From contig JAGI01000001.1 of NCBI GenBank assembly GCA_000526575.1, positions 62,001 through 126,000 of the forward strand: DNA of 64,000 bases, written 5' to 3'. The DNA is from Clostridium sp. 12(A). GTDB lineage: Bacteria > Bacillota > Clostridia > Lachnospirales > Lachnospiraceae. Within the stretch, counting starts at the first letter, position 1, and every line of letters begins with the position of its first letter. A program made the translations under genes and the position numbers. This document shows, in pieces, positions 28,085 to 34,916 of this stretch. The notes under the pieces are model-generated. The model worked only from the letters and a program-made list of their open reading frames with translations. It was not told where the DNA came from and made no database searches.

Positions 28085-28123
28085 TATATACTTTTAGCGG
28101 AACATAACAATTACAATAAAAAA

Positions 28124-28159
28124 CATTGCATGGTCCAGAGGAAGCTGGACCATGCAATG
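28124..28159 (-). terminator. 15-bp hairpin, terminator-like on the minus strand
   Basis: CATTGCATGGTCCAG pairs perfectly with CTGGACCATGCAATG (6-nt loop). On the minus strand it is followed directly by TTTTTTATT; on the plus strand it has no T-tract. Both flanking genes are on the plus strand. Confidence 0.6.
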
Positions 28160-28193
28160 CATTCGGCAAAAATATATTCAAAAAAAGGGAGGA

Positions 28194-28217
28194 GGGCTGG
28201 TATCTCGCTACCAGCCC
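28194..28217. repeat. 9-bp hairpin in the 28085-28410 intergenic region
   Basis: GGGCTGGTA-tctcgc-TACCAGCCC, perfect. It separates a GGAGGAG motif (about 28190) from a small ATG frame at 28223. The 326-bp gap otherwise contains only the hairpin at 28124 and the promoter at 28341. Confidence 0.6.
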
Positions 28218-28222
28218 GTATT

Positions 28223-28261
28223 ATGAAAAAAATCTTCTTAGCAATTTTCTTTACACTGTAA
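28223..28261 (+). CDS. Possible 12-residue hydrophobic peptide
   Basis: ATG at 28223 opens a frame MKKIFLAIFFTL then TAA: two lysines followed by a hydrophobic run, like a minimal membrane peptide. A GGAGGAG lies about 30 nt upstream but would come within about 6 nt if the hairpin at 28194-28217 forms. Too short for statistical support; listed as a possibility only. Confidence 0.2.
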   Translation: MKKIFLAIFFTL

Positions 28262-28340
28262 TTATATCCAGGAAACATGAAGAAATCATGTTGTTTGTGT
28301 AAAAGGTTTTTGAATGAAATTTAAACAAAATATGAACAAC

Positions 28341-28369
28341 TGGACAAACACAAAAGGATTTGATAAAAT
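28341..28369 (+). promoter_or_regulatory. Promoter for the cyclophilin gene
   Basis: TGGACA (28341-28346), 17-bp spacer, TAAAAT (28364-28369), 41 bp before the ATG at 28411. Confidence 0.65.
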
Positions 28370-28410
28370 ACAGACATATGTAAGCCTAAGGGCGGGAAAG
28401 GAAGTAAAAT

Positions 28411-28929
28411 ATGAAAAATCCTGTGATTACAATTACAATGGAAAATGGAGATATAATCAAAGCAGAGCTCTATCCGGAGATCGCACCTAACACAGTTAAT
28501 AACTTTTTAAGTCTGGTAAAAAAAGGATTTTATGACGGCCTTATTTTTCACAGAGTCATCAATGGTTTTATGATTCAGGGCGGTTGTCCTCAGGGAACAG
28601 GAACCGGCGGTCCTGGCTACTCCATTAAGGGTGAATTCAGCCAGAATGGCGTTGCCAATGCATTTAAGCATTCAGAAGGCGTGCTTTCCATGGCAAGAGC
28701 CATGCATCCTGATTCCGCAGGCTCCCAGTTCTTTATTATGCACAAGCCAGCTCCTCATTTAGATGGTGCTTACGCTGGATTTGGTAAAGTGATTGAGGGT
28801 ATGGATATTGTGAACAAGATTGCTGATGTGAAAACAGACTACAACGACCGCCCTATGAGCGAGCAGAAGATCAAGTCCATGACAGCAGAAACCTTCGGCG
28901 AAGAATATCCAGAACCAGAAACCGTATAA
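28411..28929 (+). CDS. ppiB: Cyclophilin-type peptidyl-prolyl isomerase
   Basis: A 172-aa cytoplasmic cyclophilin with the family core complete: FHRVINGFMIQGGCPQGTG, GPGYSIKGEF, LSMARAMHPDSAGSQFFIM and LDGAYAGFGKVIEG. The catalytic Arg lies in FHRV. No signal peptide. Followed 4 bp later by an acetyltransferase gene that probably relies on its translation. Assists protein folding at proline bonds. Confidence 0.94.
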   Translation: MKNPVITITMENGDIIKAELYPEIAPNTVNNFLSLVKKGFYDGLIFHRVINGFMIQGGCPQGTGTGGPGYSIKGEFSQNGVANAFKHSEGVLSMARAMHPDSAGSQFFIMHKPAPHLDGAYAGFGKVIEGMDIVNKIADVKTDYNDRPMSEQKIKSMTAETFGEEYPEPETV

Positions 28930-28933
28930 GGCC

Positions 28934-29683
28934 ATGACTCTGGAACGGGAACTTATGATAGAAGGAACTGAATATAAGATTACCGTGTCTGATGATTCCA
29001 AAGCCCTGTGTTCTGCTTATGCAGAAGGCAGGGCTGTTATTGGCTTATGGGACAGAAAAAAGGAGGGGCAGTCTCTTTCTCCTGCTTCCTATCTAGTGGA
29101 ATCGGTAGAGGACATTGACGATGGATTTTTAGAAAAGGTGGTAAGAAGAAGATTCGGACTTCCCTTGCAGATTAAAAGGACAGACCGGCTGACCATAAGG
29201 GAATTCATAGAAGAAGACAGCGTACAGATCCCTCATGAAGCCGATGGAGGAAAGAACGGGGAAATCTTTAGCCATCCCGATTCTTTAAGGGACTATATCC
29301 GTTGCCAGTACGGCTTTTATGAATACGGCGTATGGGCTCTCGCAGAGAATGAGACAGGACGGCTGGTGGGAAAGGCTGGAATCTTTCCTATGGAGCTTTC
29401 TGGTCTGGAAGAATTGATGCCCTATATAAAAGAAAATGATACCCCGGTGGAGCTGGGATATCACATCTTTACTTCCTTTCGTAAAAAGGGATATGGTTTA
29501 GAAGCGTGCAAGGCGATCATCACCTATGCCGGTGAGGAGATATCTCCCAGAATCTATGCAAGAATTCAGGAAGATAATCAGCCTTCTTTAAGGCTTATAA
29601 AGTCTCTGGGCTTTACACTTACAGCCCGAACATGTAGCGAATCAGGCCAAGGGCTGTGTCTGTATGAGTGGAATTTACCATAA
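28934..29683 (+). CDS. GNAT family acetyltransferase
   Basis: A 249-aa protein. The C-terminal 160 residues carry a GNAT_3-like fold: RLTIREF, VELGYHIFTSFRKKGYGLEA (acetyl-CoA loop near RKKGYG) and NQPSLRLIKSLGFTL. The first 85 residues form an extra N-terminal domain without a recognised family. No strong ribosome site; the start 4 bp after the cyclophilin stop implies coupling, and an alternative ATG lies at 28955. Its 3' end overlaps the convergent gene by 65 bp. Substrate unknown. Confidence 0.82.
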   Translation: MTLERELMIEGTEYKITVSDDSKALCSAYAEGRAVIGLWDRKKEGQSLSPASYLVESVEDIDDGFLEKVVRRRFGLPLQIKRTDRLTIREFIEEDSVQIPHEADGGKNGEIFSHPDSLRDYIRCQYGFYEYGVWALAENETGRLVGKAGIFPMELSGLEELMPYIKENDTPVELGYHIFTSFRKKGYGLEACKAIITYAGEEISPRIYARIQEDNQPSLRLIKSLGFTLTARTCSESGQGLCLYEWNLP

Positions 29684-30320
29684 CAGAGAGAATGGGTCCA
29701 TCAACAAGAAGGCCGGTCTTTTTCTCAAAATCCTCTTTGTCGATTTCAATGCCCACGGCCATCTTCTCTCCGGTTTCCTGAGCGGTTACGAAATAAAGCT
29801 TATCCTTTACCTTCTCATACTCCTGCGGGGAGAGAAGCTTTTTTAAGTCCATATAGCCTTCCATCTTACCAAAGTGGTCAATGGAATCCTTCCTTGCAAT
29901 CATGACGTCCAGCTCCTTGCTGGTAATCATGGCAGAGAGCTTTGCCAGCTCCGCATAGGTAAAGTCGCTCATGGCTGACTCGTCAAAGGAAAGAGACATA
30001 GAGTAATTGACTTCGATTTTCGTATCCTCCGGCAGATTGATGTACGAACGAAAGTCTTTGTCAAAATAATCGTCGGGAGAGGTGGTCTGGCTTGTGAGCT
30101 GGCTGTTTAAAATCACACAATTTAAGGCTGTTTCAAATCGGTTGTTATAAACTGCAGAGCCAATGGAAAAGATAAGGAATATGGCCACCACCACGCTGAT
30201 GATCGGGATCTTATAATATTCCCAGATATACCATAGCTTGTCCTTGCCGTTCATATCCTTAAGCTTTCTTCCTTCCTCACGCATGGTGTCCTTAATGGTT
30301 TTGTCTTCGTAGGGGGTCAT
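29619..30320 (-). CDS. Single-span membrane protein of unknown function
   Basis: A 233-aa protein with a clear AAAAAGGAG site upstream of the ATG at 30320. A charged N-terminal stretch (about 1-36) precedes one membrane span (about 37-57, PIISVVVAIFLIFSIGSAVY). The outer domain of about 175 residues has no motif I recognise, though it contains KLSAMITSKELDVMIA, reminiscent of small solute-binding-like folds. Its last 65 bp are antisense to the acetyltransferase gene. Probably a conserved envelope protein of Lachnospiraceae. Confidence 0.7.
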   Translation of the reverse strand: MTPYEDKTIKDTMREEGRKLKDMNGKDKLWYIWEYYKIPIISVVVAIFLIFSIGSAVYNNRFETALNCVILNSQLTSQTTSPDDYFDKDFRSYINLPEDTKIEVNYSMSLSFDESAMSDFTYAELAKLSAMITSKELDVMIARKDSIDHFGKMEGYMDLKKLLSPQEYEKVKDKLYFVTAQETGEKMAVGIEIDKEDFEKKTGLLVDGPILSVMVNSTHTDTALGLIRYMFGL

Positions 30321-30428
30321 GATGTGCTCCTTTTTCTATCATATTCCAAATTCTTTATTGATTATATCATATTACCGGAGAATTTTTAAAAAATAATTCT
30401 AAATTTTCCATGAAATAATTAAGAATGT

Positions 30429-30457
30429 TTGATTTTTATTGGTAAATCCGCTATAAT
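30429..30457 (+). promoter_or_regulatory. Promoter for the YesL-like gene
   Basis: TTGATT (30429-30434), 17-bp spacer, TATAAT (30452-30457), 36 bp before the start at 30493. Confidence 0.7.
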
Positions 30458-30492
30458 GACTTTTGACGCTAAAGAGAGAAGGGGAATGACAT

Positions 30493-31239
30493 ATGCTATC
30501 AGGTTTTTTTAATTATGATAATCCGGTGTGGCGCTTTATTGGCAAATTCGGAGATTTGATACTCTTAAATATTTTATGGCTTATATTCAGTATACCGATT
30601 TTCACCATTGGAGCTTCCACCACGGCTGTATATTATGTGACTCTGAAGCTCGCAAGAGATGATGACGGATACACCATTAAATCCTTTTTCAAATCATTTA
30701 AGGAAAACTTCAAGCAGGCAACAGCAATCTGGCTGGTGCTTTTGGCCATTGGTGCCATTCTTGGAGTGGATCTGTATTTCTTTGCCAGATTATACACTGG
30801 TTCCGGAACCTTAAAAACAGTAATGCTGACCGTATTCCTGGCTATGACCATTGTATACGCTGCAGTATTCATGTACATTTTTCCACTGCAGTCCAGATTC
30901 TATAATACCGTAAAGAAAACCTTTTTTAATGCGTTCTTTATGTCATTACGTCATCTGTTCCGTACCATTGGTATGATTGTAATCAACGCAGCTTTGATAG
31001 CCACGGGATTTATCTTTGTAGTACCTCCGGTCCTTATGATTTTCATGCTGTTTGGATTTCCGCTTCTTGCATTTATAAATTCATACATTCTGTCTCCGGT
31101 TTTTGAGCAGTACATGCCTAAAAAAGAAGAGCATTCCGATGAAATGAGACCACTTTTTATGGATGATGAGGAACCCATCAGCAGCAGTTTAATGGGAAAG
31201 GGTGACGAAAATCCCAAAGAAAATTCTGAGGATATGTAA
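30493..31239 (+). CDS. DUF624 / YesL family membrane protein
   Basis: A 248-aa protein with about five spans. It starts with the family hallmark FFNYDNPVWRFIGKFGDLIL, then LNILWLIFSIPIFTIGASTTA and YVTLKLARDDDGY. A charged cytoplasmic tail of about 45 residues ends it. YesL-type proteins are usually found beside carbohydrate transport genes, function unknown; here none is adjacent. Ribosome site GAGAAGGGGAATG. The alarmone synthetase follows after 80 bp. Confidence 0.88.
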   Translation: MLSGFFNYDNPVWRFIGKFGDLILLNILWLIFSIPIFTIGASTTAVYYVTLKLARDDDGYTIKSFFKSFKENFKQATAIWLVLLAIGAILGVDLYFFARLYTGSGTLKTVMLTVFLAMTIVYAAVFMYIFPLQSRFYNTVKKTFFNAFFMSLRHLFRTIGMIVINAALIATGFIFVVPPVLMIFMLFGFPLLAFINSYILSPVFEQYMPKKEEHSDEMRPLFMDDEEPISSSLMGKGDENPKENSEDM

Positions 31240-31319
31240 TTCATAGTTTGGACACCATATGGACACAAAAAGAGGTTATACTTAATTTCCGTGATAAGGA
31301 ATTACCAGGGAGGTGGAAT

Positions 31320-31898
31320 ATGACCGAGGAAGAGTACCTATGCTTTGTCCAGCCTTATGAGGATGCCCTTAAGAACCTTCGGGTCAGAGTGGATGTACTG
31401 AATCAGGATTATAGAAGGAAGTACCAGAATTATCCCATTCATCACATCCAGCACAGAATTAAGCAAAAGGAAAGCATTGAGAATAAACTTAAGACCAATG
31501 GACATGAAATCAGTATCGATTCGGCCAGAAACTATCTGACAGACATTGCAGGGCTCCGTGTGATCTGTTTCTTTGTAAGAGATATTTATGGAGTCGTGAA
31601 TTTGTTAAAAAAACAGAATGATATTGTAATTATAAAAGAGAGCGACTATATTGGGAAACCAAAGGCCAATGGATATAGAAGCTATCACATAGTGTTCGGT
31701 GTTCCGGTTTATCATACGGATGGAATGGAATATTATCCGGTTGAGATTCAGCTTCGTACCATGTCCATGGATCTATGGGCCAGTATGGAACACAGGATCT
31801 GCTATAAAGGAAATAAGGAAGCCGAGGCAGCAAAAGCATTTCAAGATTATGCCGCTTCATTAATGCGTATGGAAGAGGCAATGGAAGAATTTCTATAA
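31320..31898 (+). CDS. Small alarmone synthetase (RelQ-like (p)ppGpp synthetase)
   Basis: About 192 aa, synthetase domain only, with no HD hydrolase, TGS or ACT domains. The start is the ATG at 31320 (MTEEEYLCFVQPYEDAL), directly behind AGGGAGGTGG. RelA/SpoT synthetase motifs: DIAGLRVICFFVRDIY, SDYIGKPKANGYRSYHIV, VEIQLRTMSMDLWASMEH. Makes (p)ppGpp from ATP and GDP/GTP under stress. It may be transcribed with the membrane gene before it; the terminator is at 31918. Confidence 0.93.
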   Translation: MTEEEYLCFVQPYEDALKNLRVRVDVLNQDYRRKYQNYPIHHIQHRIKQKESIENKLKTNGHEISIDSARNYLTDIAGLRVICFFVRDIYGVVNLLKKQNDIVIIKESDYIGKPKANGYRSYHIVFGVPVYHTDGMEYYPVEIQLRTMSMDLWASMEHRICYKGNKEAEAAKAFQDYAASLMRMEEAMEEFL

Positions 31899-31917
31899 TT
31901 GAATCAGCATCGAGAGG

Positions 31918-31950
31918 GACTCCGCAGAATATCTGCCGGAGTCTTTTTAT
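31918..31950 (+). terminator. Intrinsic terminator after the alarmone synthetase gene
   Basis: GACTCCG...CAG pairs with CTG...CGGAGTC (one bulge), followed by TTTTTA. Between it and ispE (31951-32199) lie the palindrome ATCATATGAT (32081-32090) and the ispE promoter; no gene is seen. Confidence 0.85.
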
Positions 31951-32108
31951 ATTAATACCTTGAAAAAATGGTGCGGGGCAGGATATACAATAAACGATTA
32001 CGAAAGGCTTTCATTATGGTGAAAATGCCAAAACAGATCAAATCAGCCTCTTTGTAACTGAGAATTTTTACCGTGAAAACATCATATGATACGTTAAAAG
32101 AATAACGC

Positions 32109-32137
32109 TTGTACTTTTCCTCATTTGGGTATATACT
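32109..32137 (+). promoter_or_regulatory. Promoter for ispE-gntR
   Basis: TTGTAC (32109-32114), exact 17-bp spacer, TATACT (32132-32137), 63 bp before ispE. The -10 lies inside a GTATATAC palindrome. Confidence 0.68.
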
Positions 32138-32151
32138 AAATACTGTATACA
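32129..32151. promoter_or_regulatory. Candidate GntR operator over the ispE promoter
   Basis: Two 8-bp palindromes, GTATATAC (32129-32136) and TGTATACA (32144-32151), centres 15 bp apart, cover the -10 and predicted start of transcription. TTGTATACAA-like cores are typical for FCD-type GntR repressors (family knowledge), and a gene of that class is second in this operon. Confidence 0.5.
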
Positions 32152-32199
32152 AAATAATATAAAAATACAATCTGAAACAAAAGAGAGGGCTGTTTGCCT

Positions 32200-33105
32200 A
32201 TGATAAGACATCTGGGATTAAAAGCGTATGGAAAAATTAATCTGGGGCTTGATGTTTTGCGGAGACGGGAAGACGGATACCACGATGTGCGCATGATCAT
32301 GCAGACCGTGGGCCTTTATGATAAGATCGATATTTACTTAAAAGAAACACCAGGCATTGAAATCGTTACCAACCTGTTTTATTTACCAGTCAATGAGAAC
32401 AATCTGGTATACAAAGCAGCAAAGCTTTTAATGGACGAGTTTCATGTTACCCACGGGATACGGATCAATTTAAAGAAATTCATACCGGTTTCCGCTGGAA
32501 TGGCAGGGGGCAGCAGCGACGCAGCTGCCGTATTATTTGGAGTAAATAAGATGTTCCAGCTTGGACTTACCAGGGAAGAGCTTATGGAGCGGGGCGTAAA
32601 AATCGGTGCAGATGTTCCTTACTGTGTGCTTCGGGGAACCGCTTTATCGGAAGGAATCGGTGAGATCCTTACTCCTCTTCCGGATATGCCACAATGTCAG
32701 GTGCTAATTGCAAAGCCTGCGGTAGGGGTATCCACCAAATTTGTTTACGATAATCTTAATCTGGAAAAGCTTGAAGCTTCGGATCATCCGGATATTGATG
32801 GGATTATAGAGGCCATCGAGAATCATAACATCCACCAGGTGTCCCAGCGCCTTGGAAATATTCTTGAAACGGTTACCATTAAGGAATATCCGGTCATCGC
32901 ACAGATTAAGGAAAAAATAAAGGAGCTTGGAGCTGTAAACGCATTGATGAGCGGAAGCGGTCCTACGGTGTTCGGCATTTTTACAAGCCCCAGGGCAGCG
33001 GAAAACGCATATGAAGAGCTGCGTTATGGAAAGAGCAAGAACCTGGCAAAACAGGTTTATTTAACGAATTTTTATAATACCAAGGAGGTTACCAATGGGC
33101 AATGA
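32200..33105 (+). CDS. ispE: 4-diphosphocytidyl-2-C-methyl-D-erythritol kinase
   Basis: About 301 aa, GHMP kinase of the MEP isoprenoid pathway. The start is the ATG at 32200, 10 bp after GAGAGGG; an in-frame TTG at 32194 is too close. Motifs: AYGKINLGLDV, GYHDVRMIMQTV, the ATP loop PVSAGMAGGSSDAAAVL and the C-terminal LMSGSGPTVFGIF. The gntR start lies 11 bp inside its 3' end, so the two are translationally linked. Confidence 0.96.
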   Translation: MIRHLGLKAYGKINLGLDVLRRREDGYHDVRMIMQTVGLYDKIDIYLKETPGIEIVTNLFYLPVNENNLVYKAAKLLMDEFHVTHGIRINLKKFIPVSAGMAGGSSDAAAVLFGVNKMFQLGLTREELMERGVKIGADVPYCVLRGTALSEGIGEILTPLPDMPQCQVLIAKPAVGVSTKFVYDNLNLEKLEASDHPDIDGIIEAIENHNIHQVSQRLGNILETVTIKEYPVIAQIKEKIKELGAVNALMSGSGPTVFGIFTSPRAAENAYEELRYGKSKNLAKQVYLTNFYNTKEVTNGQ

Positions 33106-33769
33106 TTTAAAGGTCAATATGAATGAGTATCTGCCCCTTCGTGATGTTGTGTTCAACACACTGCGGCAGGCAATTTTAAAAGGGGAGCTGGCACCAGGAG
33201 AGCGTCTGATGGAGATTCAGCTTGCAGAGCGCCTTGGAGTCAGCCGTACTCCCATACGGGAAGCCATCCGAAAGCTTGAGCTGGAAGGGCTCGTACTCAT
33301 GATCCCCAGAAAGGGAGCTGAAGTAGCAAAGATCTCTGAGAAAAGCTTAAGGGATGTATTAGAGGTACGAAGATCCTTAGAAGAGCTTGCCATTGAGCTT
33401 GCTTGCCAGAGAATGCTGCCGGATGCTGTCGAAGAGCTGGAGCAGAGACAGGAAGAATTTAAACATGCTGTGTTAAACGGAAATCCCATGGAGATTGCAG
33501 AAACAGATGAGGCATATCATGATGTCATTTATAAAGGCACCTGCAATGACAGACTGATTCAGATGATCAACAATCTAAGAGAGCAGATGTACCGCTACCG
33601 TTTGGAATACATTAAGGATGAAGATAAGCGCCAGATTCTGTTGCTGGAGCATGATCATATATTGGAAGCTGTAAGAAGACGCAAAGTGGAAGAAGCAAAG
33701 GAAGCGATGCGGGAACATATTGACAATCAGGAAATTACAGTCTCTAAAAATATCAAGGAACAGGAATAA
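33095..33769 (+). CDS. GntR family regulator (FCD subfamily)
   Basis: A 224-aa transcription factor. Winged helix-turn-helix at residues of about 12-78 (LRQAILKGELAPGERLMEI, LGVSRTPIREAIRKLELEG), then an all-helical FCD effector domain (about 85-215) with metal/ligand residues in DEAYHDVIYKGTCN and LLEHDHILEAV. Strong AAGGAGG site inside the ispE end. FCD regulators sense small organic acids or similar; the ligand is unknown. Likely autoregulatory through the palindromes at 32129-32151 (inference). Confidence 0.92.
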   Translation: MGNDLKVNMNEYLPLRDVVFNTLRQAILKGELAPGERLMEIQLAERLGVSRTPIREAIRKLELEGLVLMIPRKGAEVAKISEKSLRDVLEVRRSLEELAIELACQRMLPDAVEELEQRQEEFKHAVLNGNPMEIAETDEAYHDVIYKGTCNDRLIQMINNLREQMYRYRLEYIKDEDKRQILLLEHDHILEAVRRRKVEEAKEAMREHIDNQEITVSKNIKEQE

Positions 33770-33785
33770 GGAAGGGAGCGCTTTT

Positions 33786-33977
33786 ATGACATTTAAGGAA
33801 AAATATCTGGCAGGTGAGATTGAGTTTGAAGCCATTGACGATTATGTGGATGAATGGAACAATGGCAGCTCACCTGAAACCCTTGCCCGCTTTCTTGGTC
33901 TGAATGAAGAGGAAGAGGATGTGTGGATCGAGGACAGCGATGAAGCATTAAAGGAACTTTTGGACAAGGAAAAGTAA
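33786..33977 (+). CDS. Small acidic protein of unknown function
   Basis: A 63-aa protein from the ATG at 33786 with GGAAGGGAGCG upstream; the longer frame back to 33720 lies in gntR. Highly acidic, probably helical (FEAIDDYVDEWNNG, LGLNEEEEDVWIED). Third gene of the ispE-gntR unit, 16 bp after gntR. I recognise no family; likely a small conserved protein of related Clostridia. Confidence 0.7.
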   Translation: MTFKEKYLAGEIEFEAIDDYVDEWNNGSSPETLARFLGLNEEEEDVWIEDSDEALKELLDKEK

Positions 33978-34014
33978 AGGATTGAGAAAATTTATTAAAT
34001 AAATATAACCTTTC

Positions 34015-34043
34015 TTGACAAGGTGACAACGTGTCATTATAAT
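34015..34043 (+). promoter_or_regulatory. Perfect consensus promoter of the tetR-RND operon with operator in the spacer
   Basis: TTGACA (34015-34020), exactly 17 bp, TATAAT (34038-34043). The spacer contains TGACA-acg-TGTCA, an inverted repeat that is a likely TetR operator; the half-site GTTGTCACC recurs at 34053. A perfect promoter with a built-in operator fits a strongly expressed but repressed efflux operon. Confidence 0.85.
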
Positions 34044-34063
34044 AAGTGGCAGGTTGTCACCTT
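34020..34063 (+). terminator. Terminator of the ispE operon enclosing the next promoter
   Basis: AAGGTGACAAC (34020-34030) pairs perfectly with GTTGTCACCTT (34053-34063); TGTCA/TGGCA extends the stem after one mismatch. TTTTTGTTT follows. RNA from the upstream operon would fold it, while RNA from the promoter at 34015 would start inside the loop and lack the left arm. Confidence 0.75.
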
Positions 34064-34080
34064 TTTGTTTCATAGGAAAC

Positions 34081-34251
34081 ATGTCCTGTGGTACAAAAGC
34101 CCTTACGGGCTGGAAGCACATGCTGCGCTTAAGAAAGATTATCACTGATGTGACGATGCATCAGCGTAAGAGTCTGGCGTGCCAGACTCTTTTTTTGCAA
34201 GAAGAGTCTGCTTTGCAAATTAGACTCATTGTTTTGCGCAAATATAGATGA
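34081..34251 (+). CDS. Possible leader frame upstream of tetR
   Basis: A 56-codon frame begins at the ATG at 34081 (MSCGTKALTGWKHMLRLRK) and stops 21 bp before tetR. Its codons run through the terminator hairpin at 34168, so translation could prevent that hairpin forming. The ribosome site AGGAA is only 3-4 nt from the ATG, which is poor, and the peptide has no recognised family. It may equally be non-coding leader. Confidence 0.25.
   Translation: MSCGTKALTGWKHMLRLRKIITDVTMHQRKSLACQTLFLQEESALQIRLIVLRKYR
34168..34196 (+). terminator. Intrinsic terminator in the tetR leader (candidate attenuator)
   Basis: AAGAGTCTGG-cgtg-CCAGACTCTT, perfect 10 bp, then seven T. It lies between the promoter and tetR. 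Other hairpins precede it (34098-34111 AGCCC/GGGCT; 34145-34164 CTGATG/CATCAG), and AGAGTCTG recurs at 34203-34210, able to pair with the terminator's right arm. Confidence 0.75.
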
Positions 34252-34272
34252 GGGAAAAAGTGAGGTGAAGAA

Positions 34273-34893
34273 ATGCCTACGGAACGATTTTATAACCTTC
34301 CGAAGGAAAAAAAGGAAATCATAAAGCAAGCGGCCATGGCTGAATTTGTCCGGGTGCCGTTTGAAAAAGCTTCTATTAATAAGATCATTAAAGAAGCTGG
34401 CATATCAAGGGGAAGCTTTTATACATATTTTGAAGATAAGCATGATATATTGGCTTACATATTTGAGGATGCTGCTGAGAACTTTCAGTGCGCCTGGGAG
34501 AGAAGTGCGAAAAAGAACCATGGAGATCTTTGGAAGACCATGGAGTCACTTCTTGATGGAAATGTTTTTGATTCACAGGAGACTATCCTGCAGTTAGTTA
34601 AGAATATCGTAGATAGTGTTCAGATGTATGGAGTGACCAATCATTTATCCCGGGATATGTCACCAGGTCAATTTTCCATGCTTATGGTCATGTATGAATC
34701 CATTGACAAATCTGATTTTAAAGATCAGAGTATAGAGACCTTTGGTATGCTGATATCCATGATATTTTTCGAAATGGCCAGAGGCCTGGAATGGTATTAT
34801 GTACATCCGGAAGATAAAGAGAAAATTAAGGAAGTTTTCCGGGAAAAATTAGATATTTTACAATATGGAATTCGTAAACAGAATTTAAAATGA
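34273..34893 (+). CDS. TetR/AcrR family regulator of the RND operon
   Basis: A 206-aa repressor. The N-terminal helix-turn-helix has the family form: IIKQAAMAEFVRVPFEKASI, then IIKEAGISRGSFYTYFEDKHDI. The C-terminal ligand domain is not classifiable. GAGGTGAAG precedes the ATG. First gene of the efflux operon, 23 bp before the adaptor gene, so it probably represses its own operon via the sites in the promoter spacer at 34021-34037. Confidence 0.93.
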   Translation: MPTERFYNLPKEKKEIIKQAAMAEFVRVPFEKASINKIIKEAGISRGSFYTYFEDKHDILAYIFEDAAENFQCAWERSAKKNHGDLWKTMESLLDGNVFDSQETILQLVKNIVDSVQMYGVTNHLSRDMSPGQFSMLMVMYESIDKSDFKDQSIETFGMLISMIFFEMARGLEWYYVHPEDKEKIKEVFREKLDILQYGIRKQNLK

Positions 34894-34916
34894 TTATGAA
34901 ACAGAAGGAGTGAATT

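Noticed and set aside
28124..28217. CRISPR-like or REP-like repeat pair
   Set aside because: The two hairpins have unrelated sequences and there is no regular repeat-spacer pattern.
31952..32170. A 72-codon minus-strand frame before ispE
   Set aside because: Needs a TTG start without a ribosome site and overlaps the ispE promoter and palindromes.
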